Below are positions 33,299 to 41,761 of a DNA stretch of 44,807 bases, piece after piece. The translations under genes and the position numbers were made by a program. The stretch covers positions 1-44,807 of the forward strand of contig DATEXR010000102.1 in the NCBI GenBank assembly GCA_035256765.1. The letters run 5' to 3'. The first letter of the stretch is position 1. Every line of letters begins with the position of its first letter. The DNA comes from Candidatus Deferrimicrobiaceae bacterium. GTDB taxonomy: Bacteria; Desulfobacterota; Deferrimicrobia; Deferrimicrobiales; Deferrimicrobiaceae. The notes beneath the pieces are model-generated. The model did not search any database. It was not told the DNA's origin and saw only the letters and a program-made list of their open reading frames with translations.

Positions 33299-34393
33299 TC
33301 ACTCGCCAGGGAGGGCGTCCGCGACCAGGACGATGTCGCCGTCGGCCCTCGCCACCTTCGTGATCACCAGACGTCTCCCCTCGTTCACGCGCCGGGCGGC
33401 GAACCCGGCGACCGATCGGATCCCTTCGCCGAGAAGGAGCGGAGCGAGGAAAAACACGTACCGGTCCACAGCGCCCGCCTCGACGAGCCACCCTGCCGTT
33501 TTGCCTCCCCCCTCCACGAGGAGGGAGGTGATCCCGACGCTTCCCAAAGCGGCAAGAAACGCGTCCGCCCCGATCCGTCCCTTTCTCGCAGGAAGGAGCA
33601 GGACCCGGGCGCCGCGTGCCCGGAGGCGGTCCGCATCCTTCCGGGGAACGCCGCGGGGAGCCGCGACGATGACCTCCCCTCCCTCCTCGAAAAACCGCCT
33701 GCTTCGGGCGACCCGGTCGAGCCGGGACGTAAGGATGACTCTCTTCGGGTTTCTCCCGCGGGGAACCCTCGCCGTGAGCATCGGGGCGTCCTGGCGAAAC
33801 GTCCTCCCGCCGACCAGAACGGCATCCGCCTCCGCCCGCATTCTGTGGACCATCTTACGCGCCGCTTCGCCGCTTATCCACCGGGATTCTCCCGAGGAGG
33901 CGGCGATCTGGCCGTCCATCGAGACGGCCAGCTTCAACGTGACGAACGGCTTTCCGGATTCCATCCACCGGCAATAGGGCCTATTGAGGGATCTCGCCTC
34001 CTCCTCCATCAACCCGCTGACGACGGTCACGCCGGCCTTTCGAAGGGCCCGGAACCCCCTCCCGGCGACGAGCGGGTTCGGATCCCGCATCGCCGCCGCC
34101 ACCCGTTTCACCCCGGCGGCGATGATCGCGCCGGTGCAGGGGCCGGTTCGTCCCGTGTGGGCGCACGGCTCCAGCGTCACGTACAGGTCCGCATCCCGGG
34201 CGGCACTCCCTGCCGCGCGGAGGGCGATCACCTCCGCATGCGGCAACCCGGCCGCCCGATGATACCCCTGCCCCACCACCTTGCCCCCCCGCACCAGGAC
34301 GGCCCCGACGGCCGGGTTCGGCGAGGTCCTTCCGGCACCCTTGCGCGCGAGGCGGAGGGCCAGCCGCATGAACTCGGGACGAGGGAAGGACAT
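33299..34393 (-). CDS. ribD: Bifunctional riboflavin deaminase/reductase (RibD)
   Basis: Deaminates and then reduces the product of GTP cyclohydrolase II. The N-terminal cytidine-deaminase-like domain has the zinc ligands in [10 protein letters not shown] and [18 protein letters not shown]. The C-terminal reductase domain (about 145-364) has [17 protein letters not shown] and [13 protein letters not shown]. The start is ATG at 34393, giving 364 residues, because AAAGGTG stands six bases before it; a GTG at 34402 is the alternative. The upstream 282-base gap is occupied by element C, and no FMN riboswitch consensus is recognisable there. Confidence 0.94.
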   Translation of the reverse strand: MSFPRPEFMRLALRLARKGAGRTSPNPAVGAVLVRGGKVVGQGYHRAAGLPHAEVIALRAAGSAARDADLYVTLEPCAHTGRTGPCTGAIIAAGVKRVAAAMRDPNPLVAGRGFRALRKAGVTVVSGLMEEEARSLNRPYCRWMESGKPFVTLKLAVSMDGQIAASSGESRWISGEAARKMVHRMRAEADAVLVGGRTFRQDAPMLTARVPRGRNPKRVILTSRLDRVARSRRFFEEGGEVIVAAPRGVPRKDADRLRARGARVLLLPARKGRIGADAFLAALGSVGITSLLVEGGGKTAGWLVEAGAVDRYVFFLAPLLLGEGIRSVAGFAARRVNEGRRLVITKVARADGDIVLVADALPGE

Positions 34394-34406
34394 CCGGCGC
34401 ACCTTT

Positions 34407-34680
34407 CTACGTGCCGCGTCTCATAAATACGGTATCGTATCGGGCCGATGCCCTAATGCGTTCCCCCTCCCGGTGCCCGGGGCTCGCGGGCGGCTTCCTC
34501 TTCGCTGCGATCGCGACCGCCACCTGCACCGGCCGCCGGATGCCCCGGGGTTCGGGGCCCTGACCGGCTGCTCCGCTCGCGGATGCCCCGCTTCGGGGGC
34601 GGTCATCGCACCCGTTGCGTCTCTTGGCACCGGAAGCGACGCACACGTACGTTGCCGTATTCATGAAGCATCGCACTAAG
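34407..34680. mobile_element. Small inverted-terminus element C, between nrdR and ribD
   Basis: This element is about 274 bases and occupies nearly the whole nrdR-ribD gap. The left terminus from 34407 reads CTACGTGCCGCGTCTCATAA followed by ATACGG. The right terminus, read from 34680 on the other strand, starts CTTAGTGCGATGCTTCATGA and also continues with ATACGG. These are related to the termini of elements A and B. The interior holds an inverted copy of part of the GC-rich module (34481-34520) and two neighbouring hairpins in similar sequence: GCCCCG/CGGGGC at 34542-34558 and GCCCCG/CGGGGC at 34585-34599. The nrdR TAG stop is part of the right terminus. Confidence 0.65.
34481..34520 (-). repeat. 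Partial, inverted copy of the GC-rich module inside element C
   Basis: The plus strand reads GGCTTCCTCTTCGCTGCGAT followed by CGCGACC. This matches the reverse complement of the module copies at 25900-25989 and 27642-27745 (GGCTTCCTCTCNGCTACGCT, then CGCGACC). Similarity fades beyond about 40 bases. It supports a common origin of elements A and C. Confidence 0.6.
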
Positions 34681-35152
34681 GCTTCGGCGGACGTTCGGGA
34701 GTCTCCGCGATCAGCGTTTTGATCTCCTCCACGAACTGGCTGATGTCCTTGAACTGGCGGTACACGGAGGCGAACCGCACGTAGGCCACGTCGTCCATCC
34801 GGAGCAGCTCGGCCATCACCCGCTCCCCGATCTGCACCGACGACACCTCTTTCTCCCCGGACGCCTGGAACTCCGCCTCCAGCGCGTCCACGACCTGCTC
34901 GGTGGCGGCATAGCTCACCGGACGCTTCTCGCACGCCTTCAGGATGCCCGTCATGATCTTCTGGCGGTCGAATGGCTCGCGGCGCCCGTCCCGCTTGACC
35001 ACGAGAGGAAGCTCCTCCTCGACGCGCTCGTAGGTGGTGAACCGGCGGCGGCAGGAGAGGCACTCCCTCCTTCTCCGGATCACGTCCCCGTCCCTCCCCG
35101 CCCGGGAATCGACCACCCGGTTGTCCCCGTGGCCGCACCGGGGGCATTTCAA
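34676..35152 (-). CDS. nrdR: Transcriptional repressor NrdR
   Basis: Zinc-ribbon and ATP-cone repressor of ribonucleotide reductase genes. The 158 residues begin [16 protein letters not shown] and [16 protein letters not shown], which gives four zinc cysteines. The ATP-cone follows ([21 protein letters not shown]; about 48-138). The start is TTG at 35152, overlapping the deaminase stop as TTGA with GGGAGGCG five bases upstream. The TAG stop lies in the right terminus of element C. No NrdR box is evident in the window, so its targets lie elsewhere. Confidence 0.95.
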   Translation of the reverse strand: MKCPRCGHGDNRVVDSRAGRDGDVIRRRRECLSCRRRFTTYERVEEELPLVVKRDGRREPFDRQKIMTGILKACEKRPVSYAATEQVVDALEAEFQASGEKEVSSVQIGERVMAELLRMDDVAYVRFASVYRQFKDISQFVEEIKTLIAETPERPPKP

Positions 35153-35619
35153 GGGTCGCCTCCCTCCATCCGCACCAGCTCCACCCCCACCTCGGAAAGC
35201 ATCTGTTCCGTGAGGGGGTCGCAGTACCCGTCGAGGTAGACCACGCGCCGGACCCCCGAGTTGATCAGCATCTTCGCGCAGATGATGCAGGGAAGATTCG
35301 TGCAGTAGAGGACGGCGTCCCGGGTGGAAACACCGTGGAGGGCCGCCTGGATGATCGCGTTCTGCTCGGCGTGCAGGCCCCGGCAGAGCTCGTGCCGCTC
35401 CCCGGACGGAACGGCGAACTTTTCCCGCAGGCAGCCGGTGACCTCGCAATGGGTGACGCCGGAGGGGACGCCGTTGTAACCGGTGGCCAGCAGGCGCCGG
35501 TCCTTCACCAGCACCGCGCCGACCGCCCGGCGGAGGCAGGAGGAGCGGCGCGCGGCGAGCTTCGCCATGTCCATGAAGTAGACGTCCCAGTCCGGCCGGA
35601 CCCGCGAAGCGGTCTTCAT
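35149..35619 (-). CDS. dCMP deaminase family protein (ComEB-like)
   Basis: Zinc-dependent deaminase of 156 residues, expected to convert dCMP to dUMP for thymidylate synthesis. The active site shows [13 protein letters not shown] (zinc histidine and catalytic glutamate) and [15 protein letters not shown] (the two zinc cysteines). [21 protein letters not shown] at the N-terminus and [17 protein letters not shown] are typical of the dCMP class. The start is ATG at 35619 with AAGGTAAC upstream, four bases after glyA. Upstream in-frame codons lie inside glyA and look like noise. Its neighbours nrdR and glyA fit a deoxynucleotide and one-carbon role. Confidence 0.92.
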   Translation of the reverse strand: MKTASRVRPDWDVYFMDMAKLAARRSSCLRRAVGAVLVKDRRLLATGYNGVPSGVTHCEVTGCLREKFAVPSGERHELCRGLHAEQNAIIQAALHGVSTRDAVLYCTNLPCIICAKMLINSGVRRVVYLDGYCDPLTEQMLSEVGVELVRMEGGDP

Positions 35620-35623
35620 TCCG

Positions 35624-36886
35624 TTACCTTCCTGCGTAGGCGGCGATCCGCTCCGGGTAGAGGGGGAAGGACTCGCAGAGGTCGCGCACCTCCGCGGCGA
35701 CCCGTTTCTCCATCTGCGCGTCCCCCGGTGCGGAGAGAACATCCGCGATGATGTCCCCGATTCTCGCCATCTCCTTTTCTCCCATCCCCCTCGTGGTGAC
35801 CCCCGGCGTCCCGAGGCGGATCCCGCTGGTGATGAAGGGGCTCCGCGTCTCGAAGGGGATGGTGTTCTTGTTGACGGTGATCATCACCCGGTCGAGGGCC
35901 TCCTGGGCGTCCTTGCCCGTCAGGGGGGTGTCCGTAAGGTTCACGAGCATCAGGTGGTTGTCCGTCCCTCCGGAGACGAGCCGGAGCCCCCGGTTCGCGA
36001 GCGTCGCCGCCAGCGCCTTCGCGTTCCGGACGATCCGGGCCTGGTACTCCCGCCACTCGGGGGTCATGGCCTCTTGGAACGCGACGGCCTTTGCCGCGAT
36101 GACGTGCATGAGCGGGCCGCCCTGGATCCCGGGGAAGATCGAGGAGTTGAGCTTCTTCGCCATCTCCGCCCGGCACAGGATCATCCCCGCCCGCGGGCCC
36201 CGGAGCGTCTTGTGGGTCGTCGTGGTCACAAATTCGCAGTACGGGACGGGGTTGGGGTGCAGCCCGGCCGCGACGAGGCCCGCGACGTGGGCGATGTCCG
36301 CCATCACCATGCATCCCGCCTCGTCCGCGATCTTCCGGAAGGGTTCGAAGTCGATGATCCGGGGGTAGGCGGACGCCCCCACGACGATCAGCTTCGGTCG
36401 GTGCGCGAGCGCCAGGTCGCGTACCTGGTCGAAATCGATCGTCTCCGTGTCGGGACGGACGCCGTACGCGACCACCTGGAACAGCTTCCCGGAGAAATTG
36501 ACCGGGCTTCCGTGGGTCAGGTGCCCCCCATGGGAGAGGTTCATCCCGAGGATCGTGTCCCCCGGGTTCATCACCGCCAGGTACACGGCCATGTTCGCCT
36601 GGGACCCCGAATGGGGCTGGACGTTCGCGTGCTCGGCGCCGAAAAGCTTCTTCGCCCGTTCGATCGCCAGTTCCTCCGCCTGGTCTACGAACTCGCAGCC
36701 CCCGTAATACCGTTTCCCGGGATACCCTTCGGCGTACTTGTTCGTGAGCACGGAGCCCGTCGCCTCGAGCACGGCCTCGCTCACGAAGTTCTCCGAGGGG
36801 ATCAACTCGAGCCCGAAGGCCTGGCGTTCGGTCTCCTTGCGGATCACCTCGTAGATCTCCGGGTCGACGGTTCGTAAGGAAGACAT
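35624..36886 (-). CDS. glyA: Serine hydroxymethyltransferase (GlyA)
   Basis: PLP enzyme that interconverts serine and glycine, loading tetrahydrofolate with one-carbon units. The 420 residues contain [34 protein letters not shown] and the PLP-lysine motif [15 protein letters not shown]. The start ATG at 36886 has GAGGAGCGG upstream, 12 bases after rpiB. It feeds the folate needed for thymidylate made from the product of the next gene. Confidence 0.96.
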   Translation of the reverse strand: MSSLRTVDPEIYEVIRKETERQAFGLELIPSENFVSEAVLEATGSVLTNKYAEGYPGKRYYGGCEFVDQAEELAIERAKKLFGAEHANVQPHSGSQANMAVYLAVMNPGDTILGMNLSHGGHLTHGSPVNFSGKLFQVVAYGVRPDTETIDFDQVRDLALAHRPKLIVVGASAYPRIIDFEPFRKIADEAGCMVMADIAHVAGLVAAGLHPNPVPYCEFVTTTTHKTLRGPRAGMILCRAEMAKKLNSSIFPGIQGGPLMHVIAAKAVAFQEAMTPEWREYQARIVRNAKALAATLANRGLRLVSGGTDNHLMLVNLTDTPLTGKDAQEALDRVMITVNKNTIPFETRSPFITSGIRLGTPGVTTRGMGEKEMARIGDIIADVLSAPGDAQMEKRVAAEVRDLCESFPLYPERIAAYAGR

Positions 36887-36898
36887 GCTTCCGCTCCT

Positions 36899-37372
36899 CT
36901 ACGGGGCCTGTTGCCCCGGTCGGTTCTCGATCCGGCGGATCTTCTCCAGCCGGACGGCATGACGGCCTCCCTCGAACGGTTCGGCCAGGAAGACCTTGAG
37001 CCGGGACGCGGCCTCGTCGGCCCTCATCGTTCGGGCCCCGAAGACCGCGACGTTGGCGTCGTTGTGCAGCCGGGCGTGCCGCGCCGCGAACTCGTCATAC
37101 AGGAGAGCGGCCCGGACGCCGGGGAACCGGTTCGCCGCGATCGACATCCCGATGCCGGTCCCGCAGACGAGGACCCCGAACCGGGCCTCCCCCCGGGAAA
37201 CGCGTCCCGCCACCGCCTCCGCATACTCGGGGTAATCCACGGGATCGGCCGTCTCCGGGCCCAGGTCCTCGACCCGGTATCCCCATGCGAGAAGCTCGTC
37301 CCGGATCCTCCTTCGCATTTCCACCCCGGCGTGGTCCGACGCCAGGACGATGAGAGGGCGTTCCCCCGTCAC
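36899..37372 (-). CDS. rpiB: Ribose 5-phosphate isomerase B (RpiB)
   Basis: Interconverts ribose 5-phosphate and ribulose 5-phosphate, the latter being a substrate of RibBA. The 157 residues include LASDHAGVEMRRRI, the catalytic cysteine in GVLVCGTGIGMSIAANRFPG and the histidine in ARLHNDANVAVFGART. The start is GTG at 37372, four bases after fabF. The Shine-Dalgarno is weak, so reading may depend on fabF translation. The C-terminal tail after FEGGRH is a little longer than in many RpiB proteins. Confidence 0.93.
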   Translation of the reverse strand: MTGERPLIVLASDHAGVEMRRRIRDELLAWGYRVEDLGPETADPVDYPEYAEAVAGRVSRGEARFGVLVCGTGIGMSIAANRFPGVRAALLYDEFAARHARLHNDANVAVFGARTMRADEAASRLKVFLAEPFEGGRHAVRLEKIRRIENRPGQQAP

Positions 37373-37376
37373 CGGA

Positions 37377-38615
37377 TCATCCCGTGAAAGCCCCGAACAG
37401 CAGGCACGAGTTCGTTCCCCCGAAGCCGAACGAGTTGGAGAGGGCGTACCGGACCTCCGCCCGGCGCGCCTCGTTGGGCACGTAGTCCAGGTCGCATTCG
37501 GGGTCGGGCATCTCGTAGTTGATCGTCGGGGGAACGACCCCGTCGTGGATCGACAGGACGGAGAAGACCCCCTCGATGGCTCCGGCCGCGCCGAGGAGAT
37601 GTCCGGTCATCGACTTCGTGGAGCTCACCATCATTTGATACGCGTGGTCCCCGAACACGGTCTTGATCGCCATGGTTTCGAACATGTCGTTGTAGGGCGT
37701 GGACGTCCCGTGGGCGTTGATGATATCGACCTCCGCGGGATTCACCCGCGCATCGGAGACCGCCGCCTGCATGCAGCGCGCGGCACCTTCCCCGCCCGGC
37801 GCGGGCGCCGTGATATGGTGCGCGTCGCCCGATGCGCCGTAGCCGCACAGCTCCGCGTAGATTTTCGCTCCCCGCTTTCTGGCGAACTCGAGCTCCTCGA
37901 GGATGAGGATCGCCGCCCCCTCCCCCATGACGAACCCGTCCCGGTCCTTGTCGAAAGGCCTCGATGCGCCCGTGGGGTCGTCGTTGCGCGTGGAGAGGGC
38001 CTTCATCGCGCAGAATCCCCCCAATGCCATGGGAGTGATGGTCGCCTCGGTTCCCCCTGCGATTACCGCGTCACAGACGCCTCGGCGGATCGCCAGCAAC
38101 GCTTCCCCGATCGCGTGGCTGGACGCGGCGCACGCGGTGGTCGTCGTGATGTTCGGCCCCTTCGCGCCGTACCGGATCGCGATGTGCCCGGGGGCGAGAT
38201 TGGAGATGAGCATGGGGATGAAGAACGGGCTGATCTTGCGAACCCCCTCCTCGAGATAGGCCTGGTGGTATCGCTCCAGCGTCGAGAGGCCCCCCAGGCC
38301 GCTGCCCATGTACACACCGACGCGCGGCGCCAGCTTCTCGTCGATCGTCAACCCGGAGTCGCTCATCGCGAATTGGGCGGAAGCCATGGCCAGATGGATG
38401 AAAGGGTCCATCCGTTTGACCTCTTTCTTATCGACATAGTCCTCGGGCGCGAACTCCTTGACCTCGGCTGCGATCGTGGTGGGAAAACCCGACGGGTCGA
38501 ACTTCGTGATCCGCCCCACCCCCGATTTGCCCGCGAGGATCGCCTCCCAGGTGGGTCCCACGCCGACTCCCAGCGGCGTGACGGCCCCCAGCCCCGTGAC
38601 TACCACCCTCCGCAT
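37377..38615 (-). CDS. fabF: 3-oxoacyl-[acyl-carrier-protein] synthase II (FabF)
   Basis: Elongating condensing enzyme of type II fatty-acid synthesis. The 412 residues begin RRVVVTGLGAVTPLG. The catalytic triad is visible as cysteine in TTTACAASSHAIGEA, histidine in INAHGTSTPYND and histidine in SMTGHLLGAAGAIEG. The C-terminal NSFGFGGTNSCL is typical. The ATG at 38615 lies 72 bases after acpP. No terminator is seen in that spacer. Confidence 0.96.
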   Translation of the reverse strand: MRRVVVTGLGAVTPLGVGVGPTWEAILAGKSGVGRITKFDPSGFPTTIAAEVKEFAPEDYVDKKEVKRMDPFIHLAMASAQFAMSDSGLTIDEKLAPRVGVYMGSGLGGLSTLERYHQAYLEEGVRKISPFFIPMLISNLAPGHIAIRYGAKGPNITTTTACAASSHAIGEALLAIRRGVCDAVIAGGTEATITPMALGGFCAMKALSTRNDDPTGASRPFDKDRDGFVMGEGAAILILEELEFARKRGAKIYAELCGYGASGDAHHITAPAPGGEGAARCMQAAVSDARVNPAEVDIINAHGTSTPYNDMFETMAIKTVFGDHAYQMMVSSTKSMTGHLLGAAGAIEGVFSVLSIHDGVVPPTINYEMPDPECDLDYVPNEARRAEVRYALSNSFGFGGTNSCLLFGAFTG

Positions 38616-38687
38616 CCGTACCTCCCGGTAACCGGTCGCGGCGCCTCGCGCGGGAGACGCCGTCCAAGGGAACCCCCTCCCCCCCGG

Positions 38688-38921
38688 CTACTTCGCGTTC
38701 GCCTTGATGTATTCGATGACATCCTTGACGGTCTTGATCTTTTCCGCCTCTTCGTCCGGGATCTCGATCCCGAACTCGTCCTCCATCGCCATCACCAGCT
38801 CCACGATGTCGAGGGAATCCGCGCCCAGGTCGTCGATGAACGACGCCTCGTTGGTCACTTCGTTCACGTCCCTTCCGAGCTGCTCGGCCACGATCTCCTT
38901 CACTTTTTTCTCTACCGACAT
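38688..38921 (-). CDS. acpP: Acyl carrier protein
   Basis: Small acidic carrier of 77 residues that holds growing acyl chains on phosphopantetheine. The attachment site is the serine in [16 protein letters not shown]. The ATG at 38921 has GGAGGG upstream. It stands between fabG and fabF in the usual order. It is also the acyl donor for LpxA, LpxD and the LpxL-type enzyme encoded in the other cluster. Confidence 0.97.
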   Translation of the reverse strand: MSVEKKVKEIVAEQLGRDVNEVTNEASFIDDLGADSLDIVELVMAMEDEFGIEIPDEEAEKIKTVKDVIEYIKANAK

Positions 38922-38951
38922 CGCGCGCCCTCCCTCCAGGTAGTATATCCT

Positions 38952-39695
38952 TCACATGTATAACCCGCCGTTAATCCCGATCACCTGCCCGGTGACGTAC
39001 GAGGCGCCATCGGAGGCAAGGTAGACCGTGAGTTCTGCTACGTCTTCTGGGGTGCCGAATTTTCCCATCGGGATCTGATTGAGAAACCCATTCCGGACGT
39101 TCTCCGGCAACGCCGCCGTCATGGCCGTCATGATGAACCCCGGCGCGATCGCGTTTACGGTAACGCCTCGCGAGGCCAGCTCGCGCGCCATCGACTTCGT
39201 GAACCCGATGATGCCGGCCTTCGCCGCGGAATAATTCGACTGCCCGGCATTGCCCATCTGCCCCACGACGGAACTCAGGTTGACGATCCGGCCGCTGCGC
39301 TGCTTCATCATATGTCTCGATACGGCCTTCGTCAGTAGAAACGTCCCCTTGAGATTCGTCCGCAGGACGGCGTCGAAATCCTCCTCCGACAGGCGCATCA
39401 GCAAATTGTCCCGAGTGATCCCGGCGTTGTTCACGAGGATGTCGATACGGCCCTGCTCCGCGAGAATGCGCTGGACTGCGGCGTCGACCTGGGCGGCGTC
39501 GCCCACGTCGAACATTTCCACCATTCCCTTCCCCCCCGCGCCCACAATGGCGGCAAGCGTCTCCGCCGCTGCCGCCTCGTTGGTGACATCGCTTAACACC
39601 ACGACGGCGCCCTCCGCGGCGAATCGTTCCACGATGGTCTTCCCGATGCCCCGCGCAGAGCCCGTGACCAATGCCACTTTGCCGGAAAGCCGCAT
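38952..39695 (-). CDS. fabG: 3-oxoacyl-[acyl-carrier-protein] reductase (FabG)
   Basis: NADPH-dependent SDR reductase of fatty-acid elongation. The 247 residues have the cofactor loop VTGSARGIGKTIVERF, the NNAG motif (LVNNAGITRDNLL), the catalytic serine in VNLSSVVGQMGN and the YxxxK pair in NYSAAKAGI. An ATG nine codons upstream (39722) exists, but GGAGGGGG stands just before the ATG at 39695, which also gives the usual length. It ends 30 bases before acpP. Confidence 0.95.
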   Translation of the reverse strand: MRLSGKVALVTGSARGIGKTIVERFAAEGAVVVLSDVTNEAAAAETLAAIVGAGGKGMVEMFDVGDAAQVDAAVQRILAEQGRIDILVNNAGITRDNLLMRLSEEDFDAVLRTNLKGTFLLTKAVSRHMMKQRSGRIVNLSSVVGQMGNAGQSNYSAAKAGIIGFTKSMARELASRGVTVNAIAPGFIMTAMTAALPENVRNGFLNQIPMGKFGTPEDVAELTVYLASDGASYVTGQVIGINGGLYM

Positions 39696-39732
39696 CTTGC
39701 CCCCTCCCTCCCCGAAGTTCATACCCTCAAAC

Positions 39733-40689
39733 TCAGCGACCGTACAAGGAAAAACTTCTTCCGGCCAGGCCCCGGACGGCGGACAGGTCCGCGGGCGCGC
39801 AGAAAGCAGCCACCGGGAGATCCCTCTCGATCCTGCGCACCAGTCCGGAGAGGACCTTCCCCGGCCCCACTTCCAGAAACGACGTCACCCCCATGGCGCG
39901 CATCCTGCGCACGCCCTCCTCCCAGCGAACGGGCGACACGATCTGACGCAGAAGGGTTTCCGCCACCCCCTCCCCCTGCGGATAGGCTTCCGCCGTCACG
40001 TTGGCGACCACCGGGAAGGCGAACATCCCGGCCTTCGCCGCCCGCAGTTCGGGGGCGAGCCGCAACGCGGCGGGCTCCATCAGCGAGCAGTGAAACGGAG
40101 CGCTCACCGGGAGCGGCATCACCATCTTCGCGCCGGCCGATTTCGCCGCCTCGCACGCGGCGGCCACCGCAGCCGCGCTCCCGGAAATCACGATCTGGCC
40201 TCCGCCGTTGTAGTTCGCCGGCTCGACCACCCCTTCGCGTCCGGCCTCGCGGCAAACCGCCGCTACGGTTTCCGGCGAAAGGCCGATCACAGCCGCCATC
40301 GCCCCCTCCCCCAGCGGGACGGCTTCCTGCATGTACTTTCCCCGCGACCGGAGGAGCAAGACGGCGTCTTTGAGGGACAGGGCGCCTGCGGCCACAAGGG
40401 CCGAATATTCCCCGAGCGAGTGCCCCGCCGCGCAAAGGGGACGGATCCCGGCCTCCTCCGCGAGGACGCGGTACGCGGCGACGCTCACGGTGAAGATGGA
40501 AGGCTGGGTGTTCTCGGTCCGCCGGAGATCCTCCTCCGACCCGCGGAAGCACAGGTCGGCCAAAGAGAAGCCGAGCGCTTCCGAGGCCTCTCGGAACACC
40601 TCCCGGGCAACCGGGTAGGCGTCGTGGAGCTCTTTCCCCATCCCGGGGAACTGGGACGCCTGGCCGGGAAAAAGCAGTCCGATCCCCAT
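39733..40689 (-). CDS. fabD: Malonyl-CoA:ACP transacylase (FabD)
   Basis: Loads malonate from CoA onto ACP. The 318 residues begin GIGLLFPGQASQFPGMGKEL. The nucleophile serine is in AAGHSLGEYSALVAAG and the catalytic histidine region is PVSAPFHCSLM. The start is ATG at 40689 with an AAGGGGGGAGGG run directly upstream, preferred over an ATG at 40728 that lies inside fabH. It follows fabH by eleven bases. Confidence 0.95.
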   Translation of the reverse strand: MGIGLLFPGQASQFPGMGKELHDAYPVAREVFREASEALGFSLADLCFRGSEEDLRRTENTQPSIFTVSVAAYRVLAEEAGIRPLCAAGHSLGEYSALVAAGALSLKDAVLLLRSRGKYMQEAVPLGEGAMAAVIGLSPETVAAVCREAGREGVVEPANYNGGGQIVISGSAAAVAAACEAAKSAGAKMVMPLPVSAPFHCSLMEPAALRLAPELRAAKAGMFAFPVVANVTAEAYPQGEGVAETLLRQIVSPVRWEEGVRRMRAMGVTSFLEVGPGKVLSGLVRRIERDLPVAAFCAPADLSAVRGLAGRSFSLYGR

Positions 40690-40700
40690 CCCTCCCCCCT

Positions 40701-41678
40701 TTACATCCGCACGAGGGCGGATCCCCACGTCAGTCCCGCGCCGAAGGACGCGAGGAGCAGAAGGTCCCCTTTCTTGAATCTGCCCTCCTCGCGGGCTTCC
40801 GCGAGAGCGATCGGGACCGATGCGGCGGAGGTGTTCCCGTACCGCTCGAGGTTGATGAACACCTTTTCCCCGGGGATGCCGAGGCGTTTGCCGACCGCAT
40901 TGATGATGCGCATGTTCGCCTGGTGCGGCACGAAGAGGGCGACGTCCGATATCTCCACGTTGTTGTGCTTGAGGGCTTCGAGGGAAACCTCGACCATTTT
41001 GGTCACCGCCTGCTTGAACGTCTCATTGCCCGCCATGCGGATCGCATGCATCCGGTTTTCCGCGACCTCCGGCCCGAACGGGTGGACCGTCCCCCCTCCC
41101 GGGGCGTAGATCAGCTCCCAGAGGTTCCCGTCGGAGTGGAGATGGCAGCTCAGCACCCCCTCCCCCTCCGGGCACTCCGAGAGGACCACCGCTCCCGCCC
41201 CGTCCCCGAAGAGGATGCAGGTGTTCCGGTCCGTGTAGTCGGTGACGGTCGAGAGGATCTCGCCTCCCACGACGAGCGCCTTCTTGCCGCGGCCGGCGCG
41301 GATCATCGCGTCCGCCGTGGAAAGGGAATAGAGGAAACCGGAGCATGCGGCGTTCAGATCCAGCGCGAAGGCCCGCGAGGCGCCCAGCTTCATCTGCAGA
41401 AAGCATGCGGTGGACGGCAGCGGCATGTCGGGAGTGCAGGTCCCGACGACGATGATGTCGATCTCGGAGGGGCTTACGCCCGCGTCGGCCAGTGCGCGCC
41501 GGGACGCCTCCAGGCAGAGGTCGGACGTCGCGCTTCCCGGTTCGGCGAGACGCCGCAGCTTGATCCCCGTCCGATCCAGGATCCACGAGTCGGACGTATC
41601 GACCATCGTCTCCAGTGTTTTATTGGTCAGCGTTTTCGGCGGGGCATGCATCCCCAGCCCGATCATCCTGGATCCCAC
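40701..41678 (-). CDS. fabH: 3-oxoacyl-[acyl-carrier-protein] synthase III (FabH)
   Basis: Starts fatty-acid chains by condensing acetyl-CoA (or a branched acyl-CoA) with malonyl-ACP. The 325 residues carry the catalytic cysteine in LNAACSGFLYSLST, histidine in FVPHQANMRIINAV and asparagine in YGNTSAASVPIAL. The start is taken as GTG at 41678 (VGSRMIGLGM), which gives the usual N-terminus and has a G-rich Shine-Dalgarno upstream; ATG at 41666 is the alternative. Primer preference cannot be read from the motifs. Confidence 0.94.
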   Translation of the reverse strand: MGSRMIGLGMHAPPKTLTNKTLETMVDTSDSWILDRTGIKLRRLAEPGSATSDLCLEASRRALADAGVSPSEIDIIVVGTCTPDMPLPSTACFLQMKLGASRAFALDLNAACSGFLYSLSTADAMIRAGRGKKALVVGGEILSTVTDYTDRNTCILFGDGAGAVVLSECPEGEGVLSCHLHSDGNLWELIYAPGGGTVHPFGPEVAENRMHAIRMAGNETFKQAVTKMVEVSLEALKHNNVEISDVALFVPHQANMRIINAVGKRLGIPGEKVFINLERYGNTSAASVPIALAEAREEGRFKKGDLLLLASFGAGLTWGSALVRM

Positions 41679-41761
41679 GATCTTCCCCCCCCCTTTTTTC
41701 CGACGTCCCGCCTGCGATCCGTCTTTCGAACTCCCCCATGCGGACGGGACATCCCTTCCTT

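Noticed and set aside
34394-34675. Possible FMN riboswitch upstream of ribD
   Set aside because: I looked for the conserved RFN-element blocks on the minus strand and did not see them. The gap is explained by element C, and ribD is internal to a co-directional gene run.
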